Source: CAZKJL01 sp964611095 (lineage in GTDB: Bacteria; Patescibacteriota; Gracilibacteria; Peribacterales; Peribacteraceae). Taken from it: DNA of 64,000 nt. Numbering within the stretch: position 1 is the stretch's first letter; each line of letters begins with the position of its first letter. The stretch spans positions 1 through 64,000 of the forward strand of contig CAZSWJ010000003.1 of the NCBI GenBank assembly GCA_964611095.1, read 5' to 3'. Below the pieces are notes generated by a model. The model was not told the origin of the DNA and searched no databases. It saw nothing but the letters and a program-made list of their open reading frames with translations. Below, one piece after another: positions 35,957-44,014 of this stretch. A program made the translations under genes and the position numbers.

Positions 35957-36430
35957 ATGTTTGGTTTCCTCCGTCGGAAGAAGCCCGAAGAGAAGATTCG
36001 CGAACTGGACCTGGGCTTTGCCCTGTCCAAGCTCACGGATCCGAATGGCACGCTGTGCTGGTCCCGGGAACGCGCGGAAATGGCGATCGAGGAGTACAGG
36101 GCTTTCCTGACTCGCAACGTCCCATCGAATCGCGGTCCTCAGCGGCTCACCCGCGATGCGGATGAGGTGTGGCACATCCACATTCTCAATACCGCTCGGT
36201 ACCGGCACGACTGCTACGACATCTTCGGCTACTTCCTGGACCACGTTCCCGGTTCGTCCGATCGCAAGCTCGCTACATGCGAGTCACCCGCCTCACGCGA
36301 TCTCGCCACATGCGGCGAGTCGCCGGCAGCGATCACGGCGACGTGCGAATCTCCGGTCCCCGTTCTGTCGACGTGTGAATCACCCTACCCTCCGTTGCCG
36401 CTCGACCTCATGGCCGCGCGGGGCTGGTAG
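35957..36430 (+). CDS. GRDP-like (glycine-rich-domain family) protein with TCESP repeats
   Basis: 157 aa. The block DADEVWHIHILNTARYRHDC followed by YDIFGYFLDHVPG matches the core motif of the GRDP/DUF1399 family (D-x-VWH-x-H-x-L...Y...C...FG..H.P), known from plants and scattered bacteria. The C-terminal 50 residues hold four related units around (T)CESP: LATCESP, LATCGESP, TATCESP and STCESP, probably unstructured. Function unknown. The start is firm because AGGAG lies 7 nt upstream, one of the few classical Shine-Dalgarno sites here. A strong hairpin follows the gene. Confidence 0.72.
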   Translation: MFGFLRRKKPEEKIRELDLGFALSKLTDPNGTLCWSRERAEMAIEEYRAFLTRNVPSNRGPQRLTRDADEVWHIHILNTARYRHDCYDIFGYFLDHVPGSSDRKLATCESPASRDLATCGESPAAITATCESPVPVLSTCESPYPPLPLDLMAARGW

Positions 36431-36464
36431 GCCACTTCCCGTCACTGAACGTCTGTGTCGATTC

Positions 36465-36496
36465 GGCCCCCCTCGTCTATCATGGCGAGGGGGGCC
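36465..36496. terminator. Terminator hairpin
   Basis: GGCCCCCCTCG and CGAGGGGGGCC pair perfectly over 11 bp with a 10-nt loop. It lies between the GRDP-like gene and the GNAT gene, both on the plus strand. Confidence 0.75.
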
Positions 36497-36513
36497 ACAC
36501 TTTCTCACGTTCC

Positions 36514-37032
36514 ATGCGCATACGAACTGCCCGTTGCATCCTGCGGCCCGTCCGACTCGCTGATGCAGATATTCTGCATTCTGCGATGCTCCATTCGAAT
36601 TTTTCGAAAGGCCTGCGACGGAAAAGGGCTTTGACGACGGTCGATGCGATTCGCAGGCATACGAAGAAACATGCACGAAAAGATTCCTACTTTTGCAGCA
36701 TTGTTCTGGCAAAAAGCAAAAGATGCATCGGGCGCATCGGCATAAGCAAGCGACGCGGCGACTCATGGCACCTCGCATATTGGTTGCACCCCGATGAGCA
36801 ACAACGCGGATATATGCGCGAATGCATCGATGGGTATCTGCGACGAATTTTCAGAACGACGGACATCGAAGCCATTTTTGCCGACTGTCATGTCTGGAAT
36901 GCAGCCAGTCGACGCTTGCTCGAAAGGCACATGAAGAAAATACGCACCACAAAGACTCACCTCTATTTTAAGTCCGAAAGAACGACGACTCTCAGGTCGG
37001 CAGCTCGGCTGTCCGTTGACTCGGCTCAATGA
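36514..37032 (+). CDS. GNAT acetyltransferase (RimJ-like)
   Basis: 172 aa. The protein begins RTARCILRPVRLADADILHS, the usual RimJ/L opening. It contains IGRIGISKRRGDSWHLAYWL and HPDEQQRGYMRECIDGYLRR (the acetyl-CoA loop Q-x-x-G-Y/G-M), then VWNAASRRLLER, where Asn and the Ser of the last helix are standard. It probably acetylates an N-terminus or small amine. Basic patches (RRKRAL, HTKKHARKDS) are unusual and suggest contact with nucleic acid or ribosomes. Its 3' end overlaps the convergent polymerase X gene by 41 bp. Confidence 0.85.
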   Translation: MRIRTARCILRPVRLADADILHSAMLHSNFSKGLRRKRALTTVDAIRRHTKKHARKDSYFCSIVLAKSKRCIGRIGISKRRGDSWHLAYWLHPDEQQRGYMRECIDGYLRRIFRTTDIEAIFADCHVWNAASRRLLERHMKKIRTTKTHLYFKSERTTTLRSAARLSVDSAQ

Positions 37033-37957
37033 ACGGCAACGCAAGTGCCTTGTAGATGTCCTGCTCCGTTTTTGACGCCACCACCTTGTCATTCTTGAAG
37101 AGCGCGTACTCGGAGAGCTTCATGCCGCGGTCGATGGCGCGGCGCCGAAGCGAAATGTTGTGCTCCTTGCTGCCCGTGAAGTAGAGGAGCGCGCTGCCCC
37201 ACTGCTTCTCTTCCACGATGCGGATGTCGGTGCGCAGACCGGACTTCAGGTCGAACGCGATGCGCGTGGGGCCCGATGCCACGATGCGCTCCACGATGGG
37301 AAGTTTGGCGATGGCCTTGTGGATGGACTCGGCGAGTTCGGCGGACGCTTTTTTGACCGCAATGAGGACATCGACGTCGCCGACGGTTTCTTTCCTGCGA
37401 CGGAACGAACCCGCGGCTTCCACGTGAATGGCTCCTTTGATTTTCCCGAGAGTCGTAACCAGAACGTTCACGTCGGGCTCCACGTCCTTGAGATTGAAAC
37501 GCTTCGATCTCTCCCCCGAACGCTTGGCACTCTCCAAGATTTTCTTTTCCAGGGTTTCCGAAAACCGCGGCAGATCCCTGAGCTTTCCTTTCTCCGCGGC
37601 TTCGATGAGCTGCGGCACGGTGAGGATGCCGAGTTTCTCAAGCTCCCGCACGCGCTTGGGGCCGAGGTCGTCGACGGCGAGCAGTCCCGCGGCGCCCATC
37701 TGCGTTTCGGCTTTGAGCGCATCGAGGAAACTCATGCGGCCCGTCTTGAAGTACTCCAAAATTTTCTCGGCGATGGCATCGCCGACGCCGGGAAGTTCCT
37801 TGAGCGCCTTCTTGTCTTTGAACGAGGCAATGTCGGTACTCAAATCTTCGATCGTCTGCGCGGCACGACGATATGCGGCGGGCTTGAACTGGACTCCCTG
37901 GTAATCGAGAATGTCTGCGATCTGCCGGAGAAGCGCCGCAACGGCCGCATTTTCCAT
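36992..37957 (-). CDS. Family X DNA polymerase without PHP domain
   Basis: 321 aa. It begins MENAAVAALLRQIADILDYQ, the 8-kDa-like N domain. Helix-hairpin-helix units follow in LKELPGVGDAIAEKILEYF and then DDLGPKRVRELEKLGIL. The nucleotidyltransferase site is GSFRRRKETVGDVDVLIAV (two Asp of the DxD) with the third Asp in LRTDIRIV, and TGSKEHNISLRRRA binds dNTP. Bacterial PolX proteins usually continue into a C-terminal PHP exonuclease of about 250 aa; here the gene stops after KALALPFIEPSQRTAE. It probably fills short gaps in base-excision repair. TATCAT 7 nt upstream supports the ATG. Confidence 0.9.
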   Translation of the reverse strand: MENAAVAALLRQIADILDYQGVQFKPAAYRRAAQTIEDLSTDIASFKDKKALKELPGVGDAIAEKILEYFKTGRMSFLDALKAETQMGAAGLLAVDDLGPKRVRELEKLGILTVPQLIEAAEKGKLRDLPRFSETLEKKILESAKRSGERSKRFNLKDVEPDVNVLVTTLGKIKGAIHVEAAGSFRRRKETVGDVDVLIAVKKASAELAESIHKAIAKLPIVERIVASGPTRIAFDLKSGLRTDIRIVEEKQWGSALLYFTGSKEHNISLRRRAIDRGMKLSEYALFKNDKVVASKTEQDIYKALALPFIEPSQRTAELPT

Positions 37958-37977
37958 ATCGCTGATGATATCACGCC

Positions 37978-38400
37978 TCAGGCGTCCCGATGCCGATCGA
38001 TATACTTCTGGAGCAGCGACGCAAGCGTCTTTTTTTCGGAAGCGGTGAAGACGTCCATGCAATCGCTGGCGCAGTCGCAGAGAACGCCTTTCAGTTTCTG
38101 AGCGGCTTGCTTGCCGACGGGCGTGAGCTTGAGATGCGTGACGCGCTTGTCCTCGGTGCTCGTAATGCGTTCGATCATCTTCTTTTTGGAGAGGCCGGCC
38201 ACGACCTGCGTGATGTTGCTCTTGTGGCAACACATGGCTTTGCTGAGGGACGACATGGATGCCGGTCCTTCGCTGATGCGCATGAGGATGGTGGCCTGAC
38301 AGTGGCTGACGCCGACGTCGGAGAGCGACTCGTTCAACCTGCGTTCCGAGCACGCGGCGGCGGCTTTCAGGAGGTCACAGACGGAAAGGCAATCGTTCAT
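37978..38400 (-). CDS. MarR-family regulator, cysteine-rich
   Basis: 140 aa winged-helix repressor. The recognition part ASMSSLSKAMCCHKSNITQV and wing ITSTEDKRVTHLKLTPVGK are typical MarR. It has nine cysteines, including a CxxxC at the N-terminus, a CC-H pair in the recognition helix region and CDCASDC near the C-terminus. That is far more than usual and suggests thiol or metal sensing. It is divergent from purM with about 80 bases between, so it may act there or on itself. TACAAT lies 9 nt before the ATG. Confidence 0.88.
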   Translation of the reverse strand: MNDCLSVCDLLKAAAACSERRLNESLSDVGVSHCQATILMRISEGPASMSSLSKAMCCHKSNITQVVAGLSKKKMIERITSTEDKRVTHLKLTPVGKQAAQKLKGVLCDCASDCMDVFTASEKKTLASLLQKYIDRHRDA

Positions 38401-38478
38401 ACATGGACGATTGTACCAAGAAGAAGCCGTGCAAGCCATGCGGTGGCGGGCTCGGGTTTGACCTGATACTCTCTCGCC

Positions 38479-39519
38479 ATGCCGAAGAAGATCTCGTACC
38501 AATCCGCCGGTGTCGACATCTCCACCGCGGACGCGACGAAAAAAGACATGGCGAAGACCATCGCGACCGACAATCCCCTCGTACTCAACTCCATCGGGGC
38601 GTTCGCATCGCTCTGCGACGGCTCATTCCCGGGCTACAAGCACCCCGTTCTGGTGTGCAAGACCGAGGAGCCGGGCAGCAAGCAGCTTTTGGCATTCAAG
38701 TACGACCGCATCGAAGGAATTTGTCACGATCTCATCAACCACCTCGTGAACGACGTCATCGTGATGGGCGCGACGCCGCTCTTCATCCAGGATCTCATCG
38801 TCTGCGGCAAATTGGAGAAAGACGTGGTGAGCGCACTCGTGAAGCACATGGCCAAAGCCTGCAAGGCCCAGGGCTGCGCACTCACGGGTGGCGAGACCTC
38901 GGAGCAACCCAGCGTGCTTCCCGCGGGAACCTACGTCCTCGGAGCCAGCTGCATCGGCGTGGTGGACAAGGCGAATATCATCGACGGCTCGGCCATCAAA
39001 CCGGGTGATGCCGTCATCGCGCTCCGGAGCAGCGGCGTCCACACGAACGGCTACACGCTCCTTCGCGCCCTCATCGACCGCGAACCCGGCATCATCGATG
39101 AAACGGTGGATGGAAGAACGTTCCTCGACGCCATCATGGAACCGCACCGTTGCTACTACCAAGCGCTCAAGGGGCTGTTCGGAAACCCGGGGCTCCACGG
39201 ACTGGCGCACATCACCGGCGGCGGCATTCCGGGAAATCTGAACCGCATCTTGCCCGCGGGGACGGACGCCGTCATCGATGCACCGTCCATCAATGTCCTG
39301 CCGCTCTTCGGATTCATCAAAGAAAAATCGGGCAACGACGACGCCGACATGATCCGCACGTTCAACCTGGGCGTCGGCGCCATCGCCGTCGTCGATCAAG
39401 CGGCGAAAAAGCAGATCATCGCACACCTGGAAAAGAACGGCGTCCCCTGCACGGAAATTGGAACGATCGTCACGGGCGGCACGCAGAAGGTGCGAATGGA
39501 GGGCAGCCTGAAGTGGTAG
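38479..39519 (+). CDS. purM: Phosphoribosylformylglycinamidine cyclo-ligase (AIR synthase)
   Basis: 346 aa. SYQSAGVDISTADATKKDM is the PurM N-terminal signature. GGETSEQPSVLPAGTYVLGA and LRSSGVHTNGYTLLRALID are the conserved nucleotide-binding blocks, and HITGGGIPGNLNRILP is near the C-terminus. It closes the imidazole ring in step 5 of purine synthesis, using ATP and FGAM. PurE, the next carboxylation step, is at 46284-46736 but not linked. Start: GATACT 8 nt before the ATG. Confidence 0.97.
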   Translation: MPKKISYQSAGVDISTADATKKDMAKTIATDNPLVLNSIGAFASLCDGSFPGYKHPVLVCKTEEPGSKQLLAFKYDRIEGICHDLINHLVNDVIVMGATPLFIQDLIVCGKLEKDVVSALVKHMAKACKAQGCALTGGETSEQPSVLPAGTYVLGASCIGVVDKANIIDGSAIKPGDAVIALRSSGVHTNGYTLLRALIDREPGIIDETVDGRTFLDAIMEPHRCYYQALKGLFGNPGLHGLAHITGGGIPGNLNRILPAGTDAVIDAPSINVLPLFGFIKEKSGNDDADMIRTFNLGVGAIAVVDQAAKKQIIAHLEKNGVPCTEIGTIVTGGTQKVRMEGSLKW

Positions 39520-39562
39520 AACATCAAAAGAATGGCAGCCCGAACGTTGAAAACGGGGTTTG

Positions 39563-39591
39563 TTGACATAATCGTCGTATAAATCGATGAT
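39563..39591 (+). promoter_or_regulatory. Promoter of the 377-aa orphan gene
   Basis: TTGACA at 39563-39568 is 17 bases from GATGAT at 39586-39591, which is 6 nt from the ATG at 39598. The whole arrangement agrees with leaderless starts seen elsewhere in this window. Confidence 0.6.
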
Positions 39592-39597
39592 ATACAT

Positions 39598-40731
39598 ATG
39601 TTGAAACCCGGCGAGTCCACCGACGGATCAGTTGCCGAGCAAGCGACCGCTACCGGCAGCAAAACATCGAGCGGCAACATCGCGGGATATCGAAGTCTGC
39701 TGAGCCGTATCATTGCGGGCAACTCGATACCTCGAGGGATTGAGATACCGACCGACGACAAATGGAATGCGCTCGTGAGCGAAAGGCTGTCGGAAGAACA
39801 ACGACTGTCGAGCGCACTTGATGACAACGGAACCGCCGCACAACAACTGGTGGTTGCGAATAAAATTCGATTGCTGATGACTCTTCGAAAAGAGAAAAAG
39901 GATGAGAAGTCAAAACCGTCTTCGCACAGAAAGGGACCGAGACGAACCGCGATGCTCGCACAAGAAAGCAACGTGTGGTGTGCCGAATTTTCTCCGCAAA
40001 TATTGGCTGACCTGGCACGCAACCTGGGGGTGTCCCCCGACGAGCTGGAAAGAATGGATCTGGGCGACCTCGATGGAAAAATATTCACGGTGAACGGGCC
40101 GTACAAGAAAAACGGTTTTGCCGCTCGCGGGTACTTGTTCGATACGAAGCGCAAAGGCGACCCGCTCATCCATTCCATGCATTTCCTCGTGAACCAAACG
40201 CAGTCTCCCGGCTGGTTGTTCGATAAAATCAAGCACGAAGACGATGATCGTCGCTTGTCGGACTACATTTGGCTCGGAGCCCGCATCATCAACGCCGGAT
40301 ATCGATCGGATTCGTTCGAATGCTCATTCCGCCAAGGGACGTCCTACGACATTGCGCTCGAAGGCATGGAACCGACCGTACGTCCGGGACAAAATCCGGA
40401 TCGAGGACCCATCGTCATGAGTCATCATCCCGAAAAACTCGGCGCCGCGGCCGTGGGAGTGGACCGCAATTTCCCGAATCCTCGTGATCATGGCATTCCT
40501 TGGTCACTCAACTGGATCGCACGCATGAGGAAGTCGCCCGATGTGATGGATGTACTGAAACACATTCCCTTCGATGACGATCTGCACTTGCTGCAACAAA
40601 AAATGGCGCGATTCCCTTCGCTCTCCGATTTGCAGGAAAATACGATCGGTATCAACGGCTTCGACAGATCGAATAGCTCCGTCCACACGCTCTACAGCGG
40701 CTTCAGTGGCTCATCACGCAAGAAGCACTAA
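39598..40731 (+). CDS. Hypothetical cytoplasmic protein, 377 aa
   Basis: I recognise no family. There are no TM segments or signal peptide. Residues 1-30 are Ser/Thr/Gly-rich, a Lys/Arg-rich stretch RKEKKDEKSKPSSHRKGPRR lies near 100-120, and the remainder looks globular (LADLARNLGVSPDELERMDL, LFDTKRKGDPLIHSMHFLVN). The end is Ser-rich. The strong -35/-10 upstream shows that it is transcribed on its own. It overlaps ftsE at the 3' end by 4 bp, tail to tail. Confidence 0.7.
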   Translation: MLKPGESTDGSVAEQATATGSKTSSGNIAGYRSLLSRIIAGNSIPRGIEIPTDDKWNALVSERLSEEQRLSSALDDNGTAAQQLVVANKIRLLMTLRKEKKDEKSKPSSHRKGPRRTAMLAQESNVWCAEFSPQILADLARNLGVSPDELERMDLGDLDGKIFTVNGPYKKNGFAARGYLFDTKRKGDPLIHSMHFLVNQTQSPGWLFDKIKHEDDDRRLSDYIWLGARIINAGYRSDSFECSFRQGTSYDIALEGMEPTVRPGQNPDRGPIVMSHHPEKLGAAAVGVDRNFPNPRDHGIPWSLNWIARMRKSPDVMDVLKHIPFDDDLHLLQQKMARFPSLSDLQENTIGINGFDRSNSSVHTLYSGFSGSSRKKH

Positions 40732-41552
40732 ATCGCAATGGGCTTCACGCGGTTCGTACCGGGAGCGGGAGGAGGCGTGTTGCTTTTCGGAGGTGATTCT
40801 TTCTGCGGCGCGGGAACGACCTTTTTCGGAGCCTGAGCGACGCTCACGGCTGCCACAGGCTCGGGCTTCTGCGCCGGAACACCGGCGTAGCTTCCCACCA
40901 TGTCACGAACGAGCTTGCCATTCTCGAGCCGTAGCACACGGACTCCGAGCGCATCGACGACGTTCTTGTCGTGCGTGGCCAAGATGACGGTGGTACCCGA
41001 CGCGTTCACTTCGCGGAGAAACTGCAAAATTTGGAGTGATTGTTCCGGGTCGATGTTGCCCGTGGGTTCATCGGCAATGAGGATGCTGGGTTTGTGCACG
41101 AGGGCGCGCGCCAGAGCGACGCGCGTTTTCTCGCCTCCCGAGAGCGTGCGCGGAAACGCCTGCGCCAAATTCGCGATGCGGAGTCTCCCGAGAATGTCGC
41201 GCGTCTTTTGTTCCACCACGTCGTTCGGTTCGTCGCAGACTTCGAGCGCGAAGGCCACGTTCTCGTACACCGTGCGGTCCGGAAGCAATTTGTAATCCTG
41301 GAAGACGACGCCCGTGCGGCGGCGGTACAGCTGCAAAATCGTGGGAGGAAGCTTGGCCAAATCGGCACCGTCCACTTCGATGGTGCCTTGGGTCGGAACC
41401 TCGGCGCGAATGAGCATGTGCACGACGGTGGACTTGCCCGCACCGCTGGGGCCCGTCAGGCACACGAATTCGCCCGGAGCGATCTGAAATGTCAGATTGC
41501 TGAGAACTTCGCGACCGTCGAATTGCTTGAACACACCCGAAAAACTGATCAT
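40728..41552 (-). CDS. ftsE: FtsE-like cell-division ABC ATPase
   Basis: 274 aa. Walker A is TGPSGAGKST, the FtsE-specific VVFQDYKLLPDRTVYENVAF follows, the signature is LSGGEKTRVALARAL, and Walker B is ILIADEPTGNIDP. FtsE works with FtsX to control septal peptidoglycan hydrolases. FtsX is not next to it here. After the ATPase core (about 220 aa) there is a Pro/Ala/Lys tail of about 55 residues that ordinary FtsE lacks. Start: ATG at 41552 with TATGAT 7 nt upstream; a longer start at 41564 adds 4 residues and lies inside that -10 region. Confidence 0.92.
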   Translation of the reverse strand: MISFSGVFKQFDGREVLSNLTFQIAPGEFVCLTGPSGAGKSTVVHMLIRAEVPTQGTIEVDGADLAKLPPTILQLYRRRTGVVFQDYKLLPDRTVYENVAFALEVCDEPNDVVEQKTRDILGRLRIANLAQAFPRTLSGGEKTRVALARALVHKPSILIADEPTGNIDPEQSLQILQFLREVNASGTTVILATHDKNVVDALGVRVLRLENGKLVRDMVGSYAGVPAQKPEPVAAVSVAQAPKKVVPAPQKESPPKSNTPPPAPGTNRVKPIAI

Positions 41553-41604
41553 GGAAGCCATCATACGTCACGACGCCGTGCGGGCACCACTGGACAGAAC
41601 GCCG

Positions 41605-42198
41605 CTATCTTTTTCTGCACACGACGTACACTTCCATGCTCCGGTCGCGGCTCGCTTCCACGCTCAGCGGCTTCACGTCGTTGAATTCTTCTTTCACTTC
41701 CTGGAGGAACGTATCGAAGTCGCGTCCGCGGAATATTTTCATGACGATCCAACCGCGACCGCGGAGCCACGTGCGGGAGATGTCGAGAACGCGGCGACTG
41801 AGTTCGATGGATTTCCATTGATCGACGTCTTTGATGCCGCTCGTATTCGGCGCGATGTCGGAGATGACGATGTCGACCTTGTCCCAACCCATGGATGAAA
41901 TCGCTGCGGCGAGCGCGGCATCGTCCAGAATGTCGCAGACTTGCGTCACGACGTTGTCCGCGACGGGTGCGATTTCCTTGAGATCGAGTCCCAGAATTTT
42001 CCCGGACGGACCCACGTGCTCGGACGCGTACTGCAACCAGCTGCCGGGTGCGGCACCGATATCGAGCACCTTCATTCCCGTCTTAAAAAAGTGGAATCGC
42101 TCGTCGAGTTGCTGGAGCTTGAAAACGGACCTGGCACGGTAGCCCGCCTCGGCGGCGCGCTGACTCCACTTGTCGTTCGGTGTGTACGGCTTCGGCAT
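41605..42198 (-). CDS. rlmE: 23S rRNA 2'-O-ribose methyltransferase RlmE (FtsJ)
   Basis: 197 aa. KWSQRAAEAGYRARSVFKL is the typical RlmE opening (Arg-rich RNA contact and the catalytic-Lys region). VLDIGAAPGSWLQYASEHVG is the SAM site. The acidic catalytic residue lies in VISDIAPNTSG, and the catalytic Lys in VMKIFRGRDFDTF. It methylates U2552 of 23S rRNA late in 50S assembly. It lies 52 bases upstream of ftsE on the same strand. Confidence 0.96.
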   Translation of the reverse strand: MPKPYTPNDKWSQRAAEAGYRARSVFKLQQLDERFHFFKTGMKVLDIGAAPGSWLQYASEHVGPSGKILGLDLKEIAPVADNVVTQVCDILDDAALAAAISSMGWDKVDIVISDIAPNTSGIKDVDQWKSIELSRRVLDISRTWLRGRGWIVMKIFRGRDFDTFLQEVKEEFNDVKPLSVEASRDRSMEVYVVCRKR

Positions 42199-42387
42199 GG
42201 ATGAACTTGCGTAAACGAGGCAATTTGTCGCTATGACATGCTATCGTATTCTTGGCTTACTGTAGCATCTTTTTTCGAATCATGCCGAAGAAATGACTAT
42301 CACCGCATACTACTTTACTCTCCGCACAATTGCCCGCAAACCCGCGCTCCATATACTCACGTTGTTCATCTTTTTCCCCTCGACCCT

Positions 42388-42480
42388 ATGCGCGAACGCA
42401 CTCTGGGAATTTCGCCGCTGCTCGTCGTTTTTGCAGCCTGTCTGGTCGTGGTGGTTACATCGCTCTCGCAGCACCTCTAA
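42388..42480 (+). CDS. Possible 30-aa single-TM peptide
   Basis: The frame encodes MRERTLGISPLLVVFAACLV and a further ten residues ending SQHL. It has a short basic head and one hydrophobic helix, as in small membrane proteins. It starts ACCCTATG after a pyrimidine-rich stretch (TTTTTCCCCTCG), similar to other leaders here. A dispersed palindrome follows immediately. It is too short for certainty. Confidence 0.35.
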   Translation: MRERTLGISPLLVVFAACLVVVVTSLSQHL

Positions 42481-42490
42481 GAGAGCGGAC

Positions 42491-42567
42491 AGCGTGTAGC
42501 GATTTGCGGGTAGACCGCCTGCTTTTCGTGCAACAAATTCCTCCGCTACTCGCTAACCGCAATCACT
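42491..42567. repeat. Dispersed palindromic repeat, copy B
   Basis: The left side has AGCGTGTAGCGATTTGCGGG followed by TAG. The right side is the complement of GATTGCGGTTAGCGAGTAG. The centre, GCTTTTCGTGCAACAAA, is shared with copy C (TTTTTCGCGCAGCAAA). It lies between the 30-aa frame (plus) and rsmG (minus) and could end both transcripts. Confidence 0.65.
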
Positions 42568-42568
42568 C

Positions 42569-43243
42569 TTACAGCGGCTTCTGCTTCGGTAGTCCGACTT
42601 TTCGAGGATAGTCACTCGGAGTCGGTCCGGCCTTTTTGAAGAACACGAGCGTGCGCTTGCCCCACTCGGCGGGAAGGTCGTACTCGAACGTTCCGGCGAA
42701 CGGACACTTGAGCGATTTCTGCGCGACGGCCGAGGACTTCAGCTCATCGGCGACTTTCGTGCTCTTCCAGAAAACGCAGAGACCGCCGACTTTGAGCAGC
42801 GGCACGGCGTATTCCATGATGACGGCGATGGGTGCGACTGCTCTGGCCGTGACGATATCGAACGTTTCTCGATACTTCTCATCGTGGCCCAATTCTTCCA
42901 GGCGTCCGCAAATGAGTTCCGTGTTCTTTATCTCCATGGTTTCGGCGATGCGACGCACGGCATCGACTTTCTTGGCGATGGAATCCATGCCGACGCAGCG
43001 GGCAGCAGGCAAACACAGAGCAAGCGGCAAAAGCGGAAAACCGCCACCCGTTCCGATGTCGCAGAGTGACGAAACGGTCTTGAGCTGCGGATAGGCGTCC
43101 GCGGCCTGCAGGAGTGCGAGAGAATCGAGGACGTTGCCCGTCCAACAGTGTTCTTCGCTGCGGAATGCCGAAAGATTGAGCTTTTGGTTCTCGGCCAGGA
43201 ACACCTGGACCAGTTGCCGGAGGCGGGTTTCGTCGACGGTCAT
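42569..43243 (-). CDS. rsmG: 16S rRNA m7G527 methyltransferase RsmG (GidB)
   Basis: 224 aa. NLSAFRSEEHCWTGNVLDSL is the N-terminal family motif, and LCDIGTGGGFPLLPLALCLP is the SAM loop. KVDAVRRIAETMEIKNTELI and TARAVAPIAVIMEYAVPLLK complete the fold. The enzyme acts on the 530 loop of 16S rRNA. ATG at 43243 (MTVDETRL) was preferred over 43252 because GAGAAT is 7 nt upstream. It is divergent from pyrE. Confidence 0.95.
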   Translation of the reverse strand: MTVDETRLRQLVQVFLAENQKLNLSAFRSEEHCWTGNVLDSLALLQAADAYPQLKTVSSLCDIGTGGGFPLLPLALCLPAARCVGMDSIAKKVDAVRRIAETMEIKNTELICGRLEELGHDEKYRETFDIVTARAVAPIAVIMEYAVPLLKVGGLCVFWKSTKVADELKSSAVAQKSLKCPFAGTFEYDLPAEWGKRTLVFFKKAGPTPSDYPRKVGLPKQKPL

Positions 43244-43299
43244 CCCGCCCATTCTCCATTTTCATTTCTGAATTGTCGATTCTCATTTAGGATGAGGCC

Positions 43300-43944
43300 A
43301 TGCCACACGGAAATCGCATCGCCGAGTACCTTCTGACCATCGGAGCCGTGAAACTGTCGGTGAATCCCCCGTTCACGTGGACGAGCGGGCTGAAGTCCCC
43401 CATCTACTGCGACAACCGCATGATCTACAGCCACCCGGTGGCGCGTGACTTCGTCGTGGAGGCGCTCGTGAGCCGCGTGAAGAATTTGCACATCGAACCC
43501 GACGTCATCGCCGGTACCGCCACCGCCGCCATCGGCTGGGGTGCGCTCGTCGCCGACAGACTCAAGCTCCCGTTCGTTTACGTGCGCTCGGCCGCCAAAG
43601 AGCACGGCGCCAAGAAGCGCATCGAAGGCGATCTGCCCAAGGGTAAAGACGTCGTCGTCATCGAAGATCTTATTTCGACGGCCAAGAGCTCGGCGTCCAC
43701 CGTGGAAGTACTGCGCTCCGAAGGCGGCTGCAACGTGACGGACATCGTCTCCATCTTCAGTTACGAACTCACGGGTGCGCTGGAAAAAGCACGCGAAGTG
43801 AAAGTACGCCTGCACCCGCTCACGACGATCACGAAACTTGTTGATATCGCTCTGGAGCATGATCGGATTACCGAGGACGAAGCCAAGCTGATCGGCTCGT
43901 TCTCGCAGGATCCGGACAATTGGGCACGGAAGAATAATATCTAA
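43300..43944 (+). CDS. pyrE: Orotate phosphoribosyltransferase
   Basis: 214 aa. FTWTSGLKSPIYCDNRMIYS is the orotate-site region. The PRPP loop is DVVVIEDLISTAKSSASTVE, with Ala-Lys in place of the usual Gly-Gly/Gly-Ser pair. PFVYVRSAAKEHGAKKRIEG is the flexible loop. It makes OMP from orotate and PRPP in UMP synthesis. TAGGAT ends 6 nt before the ATG. No other pyr gene is next to it. Confidence 0.95.
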   Translation: MPHGNRIAEYLLTIGAVKLSVNPPFTWTSGLKSPIYCDNRMIYSHPVARDFVVEALVSRVKNLHIEPDVIAGTATAAIGWGALVADRLKLPFVYVRSAAKEHGAKKRIEGDLPKGKDVVVIEDLISTAKSSASTVEVLRSEGGCNVTDIVSIFSYELTGALEKAREVKVRLHPLTTITKLVDIALEHDRITEDEAKLIGSFSQDPDNWARKNNI

Positions 43945-43945
43945 A

Positions 43946-43982
43946 AAGCCGAGCATAAGGGGGTAAGCCCCTACACTCGGCA
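43946..43982 (-). terminator. Terminator shared by pyrE and the small lipoprotein gene
   Basis: GCCGAG ... GGGG ... CCCC ... CTCGGC make a long stem with small internal bulges. On the minus strand it is followed by TTTTT. A second hairpin, GGAGACC / GGTCTCC (43990-44008), lies right beside it, also downstream of the lipoprotein gene. Confidence 0.75.
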
Positions 43983-44014
43983 GCATGATGGAGACCAAAA
44001 CGGTCTCCGATGAA

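Noticed and set aside
42293..42499. A 68-residue plus-strand frame upstream of rsmG
   Set aside because: Composition is not protein-like. The overlapping 30-residue frame at 42388 is a better, though still weak, candidate.
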